A DNA stretch of 64,000 nt from Luidia sarsii. Its lineage: Eukaryota; Echinodermata; Asteroidea; Paxillosida; Luidiidae. This document shows, piece after piece, positions 24,080 to 35,500 of this stretch. The first letter of the stretch is position 1. Every line of letters starts with the position of its first letter. The stretch covers positions 20,169,773 through 20,233,772 of the forward strand of contig OX465110.1 in the NCBI GenBank assembly GCA_949987565.1, read 5' to 3'. Made by a program: the position numbers and the translations under genes. Under the pieces are notes generated by a model. The model had not been told where the DNA came from and searched no databases. It saw nothing but the letters and a program-made list of their open reading frames with translations.

Positions 24080-25165
24080 TCAGTTCAGTTCAGTAAGTGG
24101 GGAAGGTCTCCAACAAGCAGAGCTTGTAAGGCGGAGACCCCCTTGAATTGTGTACTTATACATTGTTGAAAATTATATAAAATTACCTTTGAATATTGTT
24201 GGGAAGTAAGTACATAATATTTGAGTTAATAACTTAAGGTTTAACACGAAATAACATGCATGCAATAACTTTATACAATCAGTACATTTAAGAGGAACGT
24301 TTTCATATAGAATCTCACCTTGAGGGATAATCTTTGAACCAGTAAATAACATGAAATAGGTTTTATTAATATTTAGGGATAATTTGTTGGCTCTCACCCA
24401 GTTGGAGATATAAGAAAGTTCAGAATTCACAGTGTTAAAAAGTGTATCCACGTTACTATGGGAATAAAATAAATTGGAATCATCTGCAAACATAATAAAT
24501 GAAAATTTAGAAGATGACTTGGGGAAGTCATTAATATAAATTGAAAAGAGAAACGGGCCTAACAGTGAACCTTGGGGTACACCACTAGATAAGTACTTAA
24601 GAGAAGAATTTACATCATCAATATAAACATATTGTTGTCTATTGGAAAGATAGTCCCTGAACCACGGCAATTCCAAAGCAATGGCTCGGATACCGTAGTA
24701 GGAAAGTTTAGACAAAAGAATGGAATGATCTATGGTATCAAATGCTTTGGAGAGGTCCAGGAAGACTCCTAATGTATGAAGAGATTTTTCACGGGCAGTA
24801 GTAATTTTATCCACTAACTGTAAGATAGCATGTATGGTGGAGTAGTTCTCTCTAAAGCCAAACTGAGAATCAGATAATATATTATATTTTTCTAAAAAAA
24901 CAGAGAAGTTCTGATATATACAGCACGCTCAAGTATTTTAGAGAAGGAACTGAGAATTGATATGGGGCGATAATTATTAACTAACTGACGATCGCCACTT
25001 TTAAAAATGGGCATGACCCTGGCTATTTTCATTGAGTCAGGCACGACTCCGCTGGTTAAAGAGGAATTAATAATGAAGGTCAAAGGCTTGCAAATAGCAT
25101 GAAAAACCTGTTTTATGAGAGGGCAAGTAATAGAATCATGACCGGAGCTCTCTTGCTGGGTAAGT
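24080..25165 (-). mobile_element. Frameshifted non-LTR (LINE) reverse transcriptase fragment
   Basis: Minus strand. Residues NNYRPISILSSFSKILERAV (about 25000-24930), then after a frameshift at a T-run near 24893, QFGFRENYST, FLDLSKAFDTIDHSI, SSGVPQGSLLGPFLFSIYIND, and FADD (about 24500), the RT catalytic box. The order and spacing fit the jockey/CR1/L2 group; I cannot set the clade. The 3' end has a GGTCTCC...GGAGACC hairpin (24106-24141) and closes with a (TGAAC)n tail (24080-24093), typical of this group. The 5' part and endonuclease are missing, so it is an inactive copy. Its left neighbour is the minisatellite, its right neighbour a PLE fragment. Confidence 0.9.
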
Positions 25166-25169
25166 TAAA

Positions 25170-25905
25170 CACAATACTAATGAGAGTGAATAGGACACGG
25201 ATGAGAGACAAAGGACAAAGAGTGAAGCTGGTAGGGAGAGATCAAAGGGAAGGGCAAGGGGTAGGGTAGGGATTAGTGAGAGGAGGGGGAAAGATCAAAG
25301 AGAAGGGCAAGGAGTGGGGTAGGGATTAGTGACAATAGGGGGAAAGATCAAAGAGAGAAGTGTGAAAGACTGAGCACAAAAGAAGGATTATCAGAAAGCT
25401 GCATGGTGTTAGTCATTACCCTCCTGGATGTTGAGACCATGTGGTTGAATAGTCTGAAGACGCTTCATCCACATTTTCTCACGGCTAAGACGGACAGCAT
25501 TACTACGGTGACCAAGTGATTCTATGCCCAGTACACTCATATCTGATATCGAATGATCAGGGAGATTGAAGTGATACCCAACAGGGGTGTCCATTTTACC
25601 GGTTTTGATGGTAGACCTATGGCCATAGATTCGTTTTTTGAGGGTGTTTTTTGTCTCGCCAACATAGTGAATATAACAAACTCTACAAGAGATGAGGTAT
25701 ATGATGTTTGAGGTAGTGCACGTGATAGAGCCATAGGTCGTGTGGGTAGTTCCAGAAGAATGGACATTCTTTTGTAATAAAAAAAATTGTACTTCCTCCA
25801 ACCCCCACCCCACATATACCTTAAACTTTGTCATCAGGAAGCAAGACCTGAATTTGTCGGCCAATCTGTTGGTCTCATATGCAGACGGTGGTGCTTCGCC
25901 CTTGG
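25170..25905 (-). mobile_element. Penelope-like element, GIY-YIG endonuclease end
   Basis: The frame 25815-25409 (minus) reads SNIIYLISCRVC, YVGETKNTLKKRIYGHRS, VGYHFNLPDHSISDMSVLGI, REKMWMKRLQTIQPHGLNIQ, the GIY-YIG nuclease of Penelope-like retroelements with the YVGET core and conserved Arg/His. The stop is followed by a CT-rich 3' UTR that matches 41580-41800. The RT half is missing (5' truncation). The right end runs into the broken RZ finger of helicase copy B at about 25900, so the longest ORF (25957-25409) is a chimera of helicase and PLE sequence. Confidence 0.85.
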
Positions 25906-28900
25906 TCGCCTTGCACTTCCGCAATCGCCTTTGGCATGCACGTGGCCGCTGGGACATTTAGTGGCCCTGGGTGGGTCCCTGGGCCCAGGGACACTTGAAC
26001 CAGTGGCCCTGGGTCAGGCTCATAGCCTTGACCACCGTCACCTGCTCCTCCTCGGAGATACGGAGGCCAGGGCATTTTTACTTCAGCCTGTCCTTCAGGC
26101 TCGCTTCGTACAGGCGCCGTGATCCGCCAGCCGCGAGTGCTGCGTCGATTAAGACATTTTTCAAATCCATATCGTTGCTCCCCCTTGGGAGACTGCCTTT
26201 GATCAGGGCACCGTCCAAACACAAAGAGAGGCGCTGGAGTTCGAGACTGCCTTCCTCCAACTCTTGAAAGGTGATGAGGTTGGGCCGGCGCTTCACCAGC
26301 CACTCTCTGATCGGAGAAGGCTGCAAACTTGGCACCGTCCATCTCCTTCATGCGGAGGCCGGAGCACATCTGCTTCAGCTTGTCCAGACGCCTCCTCGTC
26401 TCCTTCAGGCTCGCTTCGTCCAGGCGCCGCCCGCCTGCGAGGAGCAATTCAACTCTCTCCAAGTCGATATCGTCGCTGCCTGTCGGGAGACTGCCCTTGA
26501 TGAGGGCAAAGTCCAAGCACAGGGTGAGGCGGTGGAGTTCGAGGCTGCCTTCCTCCAACTCTTGGAAGGTGATGAGGTTGGGCCGGTGCTTCAGCAGCCA
26601 CTCTCTCAGCTCGATCAGTTCGCCTTCGACTGCAGCAGCTTTACACTTGGATTTGTTTGCTTCTTCCATCTTGATGTTGGCGAGGGCTTCGTTGATGCTG
26701 CTCCCGTATCGGCGATTGTGTCGAATCGGGGTCTTGCAGCGTGGACACTCCCGATCCCTCAGCCGGACGGAGTTGCTGGACTGCGGGTCTGTACTCATCA
26801 GGCGGTCAAGGGCGCTGACCTCCACGAGGTGGCCGCAGTCTTGCTGCTCAACGAAGCGGGCGTCCGGCTCGTCCTCTTCACCGAAGGTCTCGGTAACCTC
26901 CGCCTGATGGTAGAGGCGGCACTTGTTCGGGCACGGTTCGTCACAGAGCCCGATGCAGAGGTGCCCGAACTGGAGTGTCTCTGGGTAGGGGCGGTCGCTC
27001 GCTGGCCGGTCGCAGGCCTGGTGTAGCTGGTCGGTCGGGTGACACAGCCTGATGCAGCTGTGACCGTAGTCCAGACTGAAACCGCAGGGAAGCTTGCAGC
27101 CACCCTCCGGCACGCTGTGGAAATCAGTGCCCGCCTGGATGCGGGTGACCGTCTCCGGGTGATTTTGGCAGACAAGACTCAGGTGCTTTCCCAGCACCCC
27201 TCTGCCACGCAACTCCTTGATGAGTCCGCGCCATCGCTCGTCTGCTTGCGTCAAAGATTGGAAGTTGCCGATGCAGTAGAAGCCGTGCCGGGCCCTGGAC
27301 AGGGCCACGCACATGCGATTAGACACCTTCAGGAAGCCCACACTGCCCGTCTCGTTGCTGCGGACTAAGGACAGCAGGATGATGTCGTTCTCCTCGCCTT
27401 GGAAGTTATCCACAACGCAGACCCGGACGCCTTCGAAGACGGACCTCGGCATCAGCTGCTTGAAGTGGCGCATCTGTCCAAGGTAGGTGGTGAGGATGGT
27501 GATCTTGGAGGGTGGGTACTGCCCTTGCTGGATCAGGTACTTGCACAGGCCCACCAAGACCTCGGCCTCGTGTAGATTGGACTTGCTCATGGTGTCCGTC
27601 ACCTCCTCCTCCTTGATGCTGTGGTCCAGGAAGAAGAGGTCTTTGAAGACCCCACTCACGTTGGGATAGGACATGACACTCTCGTGGTCCTGCAGCTTTG
27701 GGTAGAAGTGGTGCTTCATGATTGCCGAGATCTCTGGACGCATGCGGTGCTGGTGGCTGAGAGTCGTGTACGGCACACCGTTGTTGATCATCCGCTCAAA
27801 GAGCGACATGTCCAGTTTGAAGTCCTTGGCCAGGCGGTACACCGTAGGGTTAGGCCGGAGTTGCTGGTGGTCTCCGATGAGGATCAGGTGCTGGCACTCG
27901 GGGTTCAGTGCGGTCACGATGTGTGCCTCCAGGACCTCCGCTGCCTCTTCGACCACCACAATGCGAGGACCCACCCGCTGCAGTACGCCGTGGTGCTTGG
28001 CGGCGCCAGTTGTTGTCATGCCGATTACGTCGGCTTTCTGGAGAATGACCACATCTTGCTCCGCGCGGACTTCCTTGAGTTCCTCGCAGAGGTATTCGTA
28101 TGTGTCCTGCTTTTCCGTAATATTTTCCCCTTCGTGACTGCAGTATCGGTGGACCCAGTGACGGTACAGTTCCCATCGCGCTTTCAGACCCCCCACGGCC
28201 CAGACGTTCTGGACACCTTGTGCCTCTTCCTCAGACATCCTCTCAGTCTTCCCTAGGTTGTGGCGAAGCATCCTTGTCATCTTCTCCCGTTGATGTTGTT
28301 GAACCTGCGAGCAACCTAAGGCGGGCCCTTCTGCACTAAAGTTGTCGATGCTGAGGACAAGGTGGCATTCGAAGGGATTCTGATCAAAAGATTCCCCATT
28401 GCAATAATCAGGATTACCCTCCCTTTCAATGTCAGCCTCTCCCTCCACTCCAATTCGATCTTCTCCAATTGCTCCTCTTACTTCTGCTTCTTCTCCATCC
28501 TCTTTTCCCTCTCCAACCTCATCTTCCTGTGGCTCCTCGCCCCCTTGTCGCTCACCGTTCAAACCAAACCCTGGGGCCACCCAGAAGGTCCCAGTGAGTC
28601 CAAGCCACTCCGGAATGCGAGAAGCCATCGTCTGGGCCTCATCACGGGCTGGCTTGATGAGAGTTGAGTACTGCTTCTTAGACATGAACGGCTGCAGGTA
28701 CTCCTCTCCGATGATGCCATTCAAACTGTTCGTTACCTTACACTGATACCTGTTGATGGGATCCTTTAGCGGGGCCATATCGTTCCGAATGTCATGAATG
28801 CGTTTTTTTAGGGGATTCGTCTTCAGCATCGAGGCTGACTCTCCCTTGTTCCGCCTTAGGGAGCTGAGGTTCATCTCCTGCAGGACCTCACTGTTGCTCC

Positions 28901-31900
28901 TGCCACCCACACGGACAACCTTACGAGTGAAACCTAAGATGCCCTCAAGGAACTGGTCCAGGGCATGGTTGGTGTAGCAGACCACCAGAATGGGCGACCC
29001 CTGGCCACCCCAGGCGGCCTTGTTGGCCAGGAGTGCCTGAACTATCTTCAGACCGACGTAGGTTTTACCGGTACCCGGGGGACCCTGTATGATGGCCAGC
29101 TCTTGTGTCAGGGCGGCCTGCAGAGCTTTCAGCTGGGACTCATCGCACTCCAACTCTTCTGCCTGGGGCCAACTGGCTGGGTTTAAAATGTCTACGGGCA
29201 TGACCGGGCTGTGTGGGGCTGCATGAAGATCATCGTCATCGTCATCATCAAGGAATGGCGGTGCTCGCAGATCATACACAGCGCTTGTCTTCTGCTGGAG
29301 GTATGCCGGGGGAAGAATCTCACTTGACACCTCGATGATGTAGCGCTGCAGGGGCAATGTGTCCTCACTCACCTTCTGCAACGCTCGCAAGATGGGGCGA
29401 TAGGCCTCAAAAGAGGACGACGGTTCCGCCATGATGAAAGTGGAGTCAGTGGAGGAGAGTCCTGCGACTTGGCCCAGGCTCTGGAAGCGCAGCTCGACCC
29501 GACCGTCGGCAAGGCTTTGGGGACTCCTGCTAGCCACCGTCGCAAAGAGGCGCAAACGAAAGTCGTCATTGGTCAGACAAACCAGCGAGCCAAAGGTCAA
29601 ACGCTTGCTGGACTCCCATCTGACCTTCAGCCACCTGGTGTCAAAGCTGACGCAATGCGTGATTCCATCGTGAGAGCAGACAGGGTACAGCACCCTAACG
29701 CCATGATAGATGCGGATGTCTCTCGACTTCTGCTCGGCACCTGCCTTCGCCAGTGTCTGGGGGTAGTCAGTAATGCCTAGCTGCAGCGGCTCGAGGAAAT
29801 CCCGCCTCAGGAGGCGGAACTGAACATCCAGGTAGTGCTGGAGGTCTTCGTACCTCCCCTTGACCACATTCGCTCTCAGATAGGCCTTGGCGGTTGTCGT
29901 GAGTTCGGCCACATCGGGGACGATGGGCAGGGCCCTGAAGTCGTCAGGTGGGGGGCCGGCTTCCTGAGCAGTCCTCCGGTGCTGAGTTTTCGCTGCTTCC
30001 TGTTGCTGGGTCTGGCGGCAGTACAGGAGGAGCTGGGTCAGCAGGGTCTTGTCCGCCTCACTGACAGGGTGTCTGTCGTTCTCCAGCTTCGGGGCGACGG
30101 CTTCTATCATCACCAGGACCACCTGGACATCCGTCACGCTCCGATCGACCCGCTGCAAAAGGGTGTCCATCAACGTCAGGGCGGCGCTGATCTGTTCGGA
30201 GGCCTGCCGCAGGTAGCTGCCGTCAGTCTCCGTCAGCAGGCCGCTGATGTGCTGCACGAGGTTTCGGCTGAGGAAGGCGGTGTCGACGACCATAGACAGG
30301 ACCCGCGTCAGGGACTGGGGGCTGTCCCGGCACTGGCAAATCTTGGCCAGGACACGGACGAGGATTGCCATCAGGTCGCGGAGCAAGCCGGGCTGGCCCA
30401 GAAGTCCCTCCAGCTCATTCCCGTAGGCGCTGAGCTGCTGGACAACGGTGGAGGGATCGTGCTCCTGGCTGAGCATCGACTGAAGGGCCATGTAGCCTGG
30501 TGGTTTTCCGCGTGGCTTGGTGATGGCTACATTGTCCCGATGGGCTCGCTGGTCCCTATACTGCTGTGCTGAATCCCCAGAAATACTGAGGGAAAGAAAA
30601 AACAAGGAACCCTCCAAATTAAGAAAGGGAATTAAAGCTGGACAAAAGCTAGACAATTAAAGTTAGACTAAACATGTGTGGGTAACATTTTGAACAAATT
30701 GCAAAATGGCAACCCTAACTACCCCCAATCCCACAATCCGACAGAAGGTTCTGTAGAGATTTTTCACGTTTTGTACCGTAAGGGTAGCAAAATGTTGTTG
30801 GATTTTGCCCGTAGTGAGACACTGTTTTCTTCTGTCAGCAGGTTGTGGCAATGCACTGACACTACTTTCGTGGATGAGTTCATTGTTCCATTTTGTTGGG
30901 TTGTGAACAAAGCCACCTGCAGTGTTACCCACCAATGCCCATGCGCATCAGTTCCTAAACCAAACCAAATCAAGATTCAAGATTCAAAATACTGTAGGTG
31001 ATATACAAAAATGTTGCAAACTGCTTACTGACTAAAATTACCAAAATGTTAATCTTAAAATTTAGTGGGCCTGACGTTTCGATCCTAGCAGGACCTTTCT
31101 CAAAGGCAGAGTGACAAGGACAAAACAGATACATGTACACGAAGGAATCTTCCCCCCTTCCTTCGTGTACATGTATCTGTTTTGTCCTTGTCACTCTGCC
31201 TTTGAGAAAGGTCCTGCTAGGATCGAAACGTTAGGCCCACTAAATTTTAAGATACTTTATTGTAGTGTAAAAATATTGCTTCTCCACACGAAATTTGCTC
31301 TCCCAGTGTTGCAGGAAGTAAAGACAAAAAAAATCACACAGAAAAAAAAACATTTCATTCACCAAGTGCATATAGACATTATTAAAAAAATATTTTAGAT
31401 CAAAACACTATATAGATAACAGTCGTGAAAGAAGGAATGAAAAAACAACCAACCAACCAGCTCATCTTTTAAAAGATGAATTAAAAATACGAATGGCCCA
31501 TGGTAAAAAGGATGATCTCATTCTGTTTGTTTGGCAAGTAATTTGACGCATTCTACCAGATAAGTTTTTAACAATGGAAGGGTCGAGAGGATGAGTAGCG
31601 TCAGACACAATTTCATTAAACTTGGATACTACATGACACTGAGCTATTGTTATCGCCCCAGGCAAGGACAGATCACCCTAGCCAGTCTAACCGCACGAAG
31701 CGTAAACAGACCCTGGGCCTGTGGATGTCCTTGCAGGGCAGGCCTGAATTTTCTTTTCTTTTTCTGGATCCTTTGGTTTTCTTTATTTGGTGGTAATAAT
31801 TATGGACACCCCGTTTGACCGAGGGTTTTAAGGATGCTTCCATAATCTCCTAGCTAGCTAGGGGTGTTTGGTTTATTCTGATGTGGCAGCACCATTAAAG

Positions 31901-32336
31901 AACCAGTCAGTTGAATGTACACCTTCTCTCCAGCTGTTGGCAACATTTCTAGCTGTCTCGTAATGAAGACGACATGTGCTTCATAATGAAAGAACCTAAG
32001 GGGTTTCTTAGACCGCTGTGTGTACGTCGTGCTGCGATACATTATTTTTGCCTATTATAGGGGGACTCTTTACCTGCATCGTGAGCAGTGAGGCACTCCC
32101 TGCTGGGTGTGGTCTTGGTCGTCATGCTGTCGCCTGTCGTCACCATTTCGGTAGCCCCGGCAGTGTCCGTAACCACCGCAAGGTCCGCCCTGACCCCTTG
32201 GCCCCTGACCCCGTGGCCCCTGACCTCCAGGGCCCTGACCTGCAGGGCCTTGACCTCGGGTGCCGGGGCCATCTGCTTGACCGTTGTCGACCTCTGTTGC
32301 ACGATTTCCTCGCACACGGAACGGATTGTCGGCCAT
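25875..32336 (-). CDS. ZNFX1-like SF1 RNA helicase, copy B
   Basis: Paralogue of copy A. Exons: 32336-32074 (start MADNPFRV, short GQGPR repeats) and 30585-25875, joined AG|T in phase; about 1657 codons. The exon 2 acceptor used here adds Ile-Ser-Gly before the shared Asp-Ser; in copy A the acceptor lies next to GATTC. Helicase motifs are intact: GPPGTGKT, CYTNHALDQFL, VVVEEAAEV, GDHQQLRP, QHRMRPEI, VDNFQGEENDI, NRMCVALSRARHG. The NFX1-type fingers are damaged: DCGHSC became DYGHSC, the LPCGHPC finger became LQFGHLC with upstream cysteines lost, and CRLCHQ became CRLYHQ. The helical module follows in frame to AFSDQ near 26310; the final ~150 codons are module 2 and RZ read in the wrong frame, entering PLE-adjacent sequence. 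The real end may be earlier. May be expressed, but probably lacks a working C-terminus. Confidence 0.82.
25900..26335 (-). pseudogene. Helicase B: broken second module and RZ finger
   Basis: Frame 26335-26078 restores IREWLVKRRPNLITFQELEE, the second helical module, which is out of frame with the main ORF. The RZ segment (about 26030-25900) starts GHWFKCP, is interrupted by an insertion that repeats local sequence (CCCTGGGCCC...), resumes as CPSGHVHAKGDCG, and then lacks the stretch joining to the last Cys pair. Finger function is lost. Confidence 0.75.
30665..32070 (-). other. Intron of helicase copy B
   Basis: 1.49 kb intron between exons ending at 32074 and starting at 30585, against 235 bp in copy A. 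The extra length includes the PLE foldback at 31005-31255 and unmatched AT-rich DNA. No coding sequence was recognised. Confidence 0.7.
31005..31258. mobile_element. Large foldback pair of PLE-type tails
   Basis: Nearly perfect inverted repeat. The arm at about 31052-31146 and its complement at about 31157-31250 are separated by about 10 bp. Each arm carries TGTACATGTATCTGTTTTGT, CCTTGTCACTCTGCCTTTGA, GGTCCTGCTAGGATCGAAAC and an AT-rich terminus. Two 3' ends point outwards. One outer side continues as the reversed TCAGTAAGCAGTTTGCAACA block. Located inside the copy B intron. Confidence 0.85.
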
Positions 32337-32399
32337 GAAGGAAATGATCTGTTTCAGGAAGTTAGAGCAAAATCTCAAGTAAACAATTTGACTATAATA

Positions 32400-33320
32400 T
32401 ACACGGTCCAGTCCCTGGAGATGTGGTGTGCGCCAGTAAAGTTGCACAAAGTATGTCGCAAGTGGGCGCGCTATTACAAATCATTCGAGAACGCACTGTC
32501 AATCCTCTATCGATCACTGACGTCAAAGCTTGGCCCAAGACTAGAGGCACCCAGAGGTATCCTGTCCAGTCAAAGTTGTCTTTGCCAATTTTTCAATTTC
32601 TTCAAAACCTGCCAGTCTGTTTTCCCTTCCTTTGTTTGACAAGATTAGCTTTCAGCATTTGCTTACCTTTGAAATGATAATTTTATAGTTCCAGTTACAA
32701 TGAAGATCATTATACTTCACAGATTATCCTGCAACTGCGTATACTGTATAGACCGTGTGAAGCCCCTGTCGTTATCAAAATCCTATTCAGAAATGAATGT
32801 ATCGTCCCTTTTGTAATGACTGCAAACGTTTGCCCCGCTCAATTCCCACACCGGTCCCCCACGATGAATGATAGATCCAAACTCCTCCTCGCATATGTTA
32901 CTGTTATGATATTGCTAATGTTGATCATACGTGAGTAATGCTGACAATGTGGGGGTCATTCCTGTATTCTGATAAAAATACGGTCGAGAAACCCAAATCT
33001 ATTCTCAGGCCACTCTGGTTAGATAGTCTGGTAGCATCATCCCTCAACTCAAGGGACAATTGCCAATTTAGATTTACAAAACTGAGATGGCCTGTCGTGT
33101 TTTGTTATCCCAGCAGGACCTGATTTTGTCTTAGAGAAAGCTCCTGCTAGAATTGACGTTAGGCTCTCTCCATTTTCCAGCTTTGTATATTTTTTTATAA
33201 TTTTAACTGATTGTTGAGAGCCTGTATCGAATACAGTACTGTGCGCTGATGATGGAGCTTACCCTCATTAAAGATGACATGAATAAATAGATAAATAAAG
33301 CTTTAGTAATTAAACTTACT
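32400..33320. other. 5' flank of helicase B with repeat fragments
   Basis: Contains a SINE tail-like stretch at 32563-32600 (CCAGTCAAAGTTGTCTTTGC) and a degenerate PLE tail at 33110-33165 (CTCCTGCTAGAATTGACGTT). No gene is recognised. Confidence 0.5.
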
Positions 33321-33321
33321 T

Positions 33322-34090
33322 GTCTGGCGTTTCACGTTGCTGATGGTAGATGTTAATCCACGGAAATGCATGTAGCCAATCCCAAAAGCCAAAGTAATGT
33401 GTCTGGCTTTAAAAGCCTTTTCTCATCAGAATTCCAAGGTCCAAGTTCAATCGTGTGACGCGCCCACTAAACACCACAACGGTACGTACACAAGAGAAAC
33501 GGAATGGAGATCGACAAGACTAGGGAAATTCACCATTACGACACTCGGCCGAGTCGTTACAATTCTACTTTTACGTTACCGTACTGTGGAGTCGTTGTTT
33601 TTCCCCACTAGGATGGATAAGAGCCGAGATTGAGGCCTACCGGTAGCATGGCCGGCACCTTGAAGATGCAACTTCTCATCCGGCGCAAGATATTGGATCA
33701 AATTCGGCGAAGGAGGGGCAACTGTTTCGAAAGGTGTGTGGCAGAATTACCGCCCCAACCATACTAGGAAAAGCAGAACGTGTCTTCAGAACAGAGTCTA
33801 TTACTTTGGAGCAGGCGAGCGCTCGATTGCGTGCTCGGGGAATTCCCGTGGATGAGACATGGGAAAAGTATGGGGGTCGGAAAAGGACACAGACAGGGAC
33901 TCCACGCTGCTTGGTCCAACTACATTTTTTTATTCAACATGCTTTGTTATCAACAGTGTACTTGCAGAAAAAAAGTCACGCCATTTTCACAACGCTCCTT
34001 GGGTATTTTGTTATTTTTTTTTTATTGAGCAACATACAACTAAAAATACGGACAAACTCTGATTGAAATCTATGGAAAATCTTTGCTCAG
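33322..34090. repeat. Duplicated 5' block upstream of helicase copy B
   Basis: Counterpart of 19978-20890, in the same order and orientation relative to the helicase. Conservation of short blocks among diverged DNA makes it a candidate promoter or leader region; no start site can be assigned. Confidence 0.6.
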
Positions 34091-34204
34091 ATATAGAGGG
34101 GAAGAAGAATTTTATTCTTTGAACAAGTTTGCTTGTTGATATCAATGCATCATATAGCTAGAAAAACTGTTGTCCTTGCGAAATTGTAAAACAAAAAGGG
34201 ACAA

Positions 34205-34805
34205 ATCATTTCGTGCACAAACCTATGGCGTGGTCATTTTCTGCACAAATGTATGGTGTGGTCATTTTGTGCACAAACTTATGGGATCCTTCAGTGCACA
34301 AACCAATGGCCTGACCAGTTTCCTACACGTACACAAACCTGTTGGCAAATCATTTCAATGCGTGCACGATTCTATGGACACATCACTTTGGTTACAAACC
34401 TATGGGCTCACCATTTAGTGCACAAAACCTATGGGCTAATTGTGCACAAAACCTATGGGCACATTTTGCACAAAACCTATGGGCACATTTTGCACAAAAC
34501 ATATGGGCACATTTTGCACAAAACCTATGGGTACATCATTTGTGCACAAAACTATGGGCACATCATTTGTGCACAAAACCTATGGGCACATCATTTGTGC
34601 ACAAAACCTATGGGCTCACCATTTTGTGCACAAAACCTATGGCCACATTTGTGCACAAAACCTATGGGCTCACCATTTTGTGCACAAAACCTATGGCCAC
34701 ATTTGTGCACAAAACCAATGGCCACATTTGTGCACAAAACCGAGGGGCTCATCAATCATTGTGTACTAAACCTATGGGCCAACCATCTATACACAAACCC
34801 TCTGA
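34205..34805. repeat. TTTGTGCACAAAACCTATGGG array, unit 2
   Basis: About 22 units of 25-30 bp built on TGTGCACAAAACCTATGGGC with spacers ACATTT, TCACCATT and CCACATT. The frame TKPMG repeats with no other protein feature. The core TTTGT(A/G)CAC-4nt-CTATGG also underlies the arrays at 10.6, 22.3 and 23.7 kb. Confidence 0.93.
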
Positions 34806-34819
34806 TGTCACCGTGCCAA

Positions 34820-35490
34820 ATGCCAGTTCCACAATACACAAAACCAGTTCCAAAATAGTTTCAATATATCTTAAACCTAGTCAACGGGAAACAAAACCTG
34901 TCCATTTCTAATCAATTGTGACGTTAAAAAAACCCAATGAAACCCATTTTTTCACTTTTTGTACGTCACAAAATGGAGGCAGCTTCACCGAAATTAGTTG
35001 AATCTATGGATTTGCTTACACGGCCAATATAACTCATTCCCAATTCTTGAAAAAATCCAGTATGTGACAACCTATAAACTGACCTTATCCAAATTCTATC
35101 CACCCCCCAGAAAATACTAGAACACCAAGACTAAAATGTTACCAAGGTTACGACAAACTGGCAAAACAAGCCCACTAAGCACATAACAGACAGACCGACG
35201 AACAAACCGAAAAGCTTGAACGTTTCAAGGCTCTAACGGACAAAACATTTTTTCTTGTATGGTTAAGGCTCTTGTTAAACCTAAGCTGTGCATAAATATG
35301 TGACAATAAATAGAAAATAACCCATTTAGGCACAGTGTAAATATAATCCTTGATCTACGAACAGAGCAGCTAAAAATGGTTTAAAAAACTGAGTTTAGAA
35401 CCCACGTGGCCTTTGATCTTAGCGGTAAATTCGATTGTTTTCTTATGGTCGTGCGGATTTTTAATTTTTTTTTCAGGAAAACCTGCAGGC
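34820..35490. other. No feature recognised
   Basis: AT-rich DNA between unit 2 and an unassigned open stretch. No repeat family or coding similarity was seen. Confidence 0.4.
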
Positions 35491-35500
35491 ACCGTATTGC

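Larger units (their letters stand above)
21835..34810. repeat. Tandem segmental duplication, unit 2
   Basis: Second copy of the unit described at 9280-21300. It starts near AAATCCCATAGCTGT (21843; 9287 in unit 1). It has gained a LINE and a PLE fragment between minisatellite and helicase, and PLE foldback tails inside the helicase intron. Edges are approximate. Confidence 0.8.

Noticed and set aside
33734..34066. ORF starting MCGRI, like SRAP/HMCES proteins
   Set aside because: Only the first residues match. The matching block in unit 1 (20580-20700) does not keep the frame, and no other SRAP motif follows.
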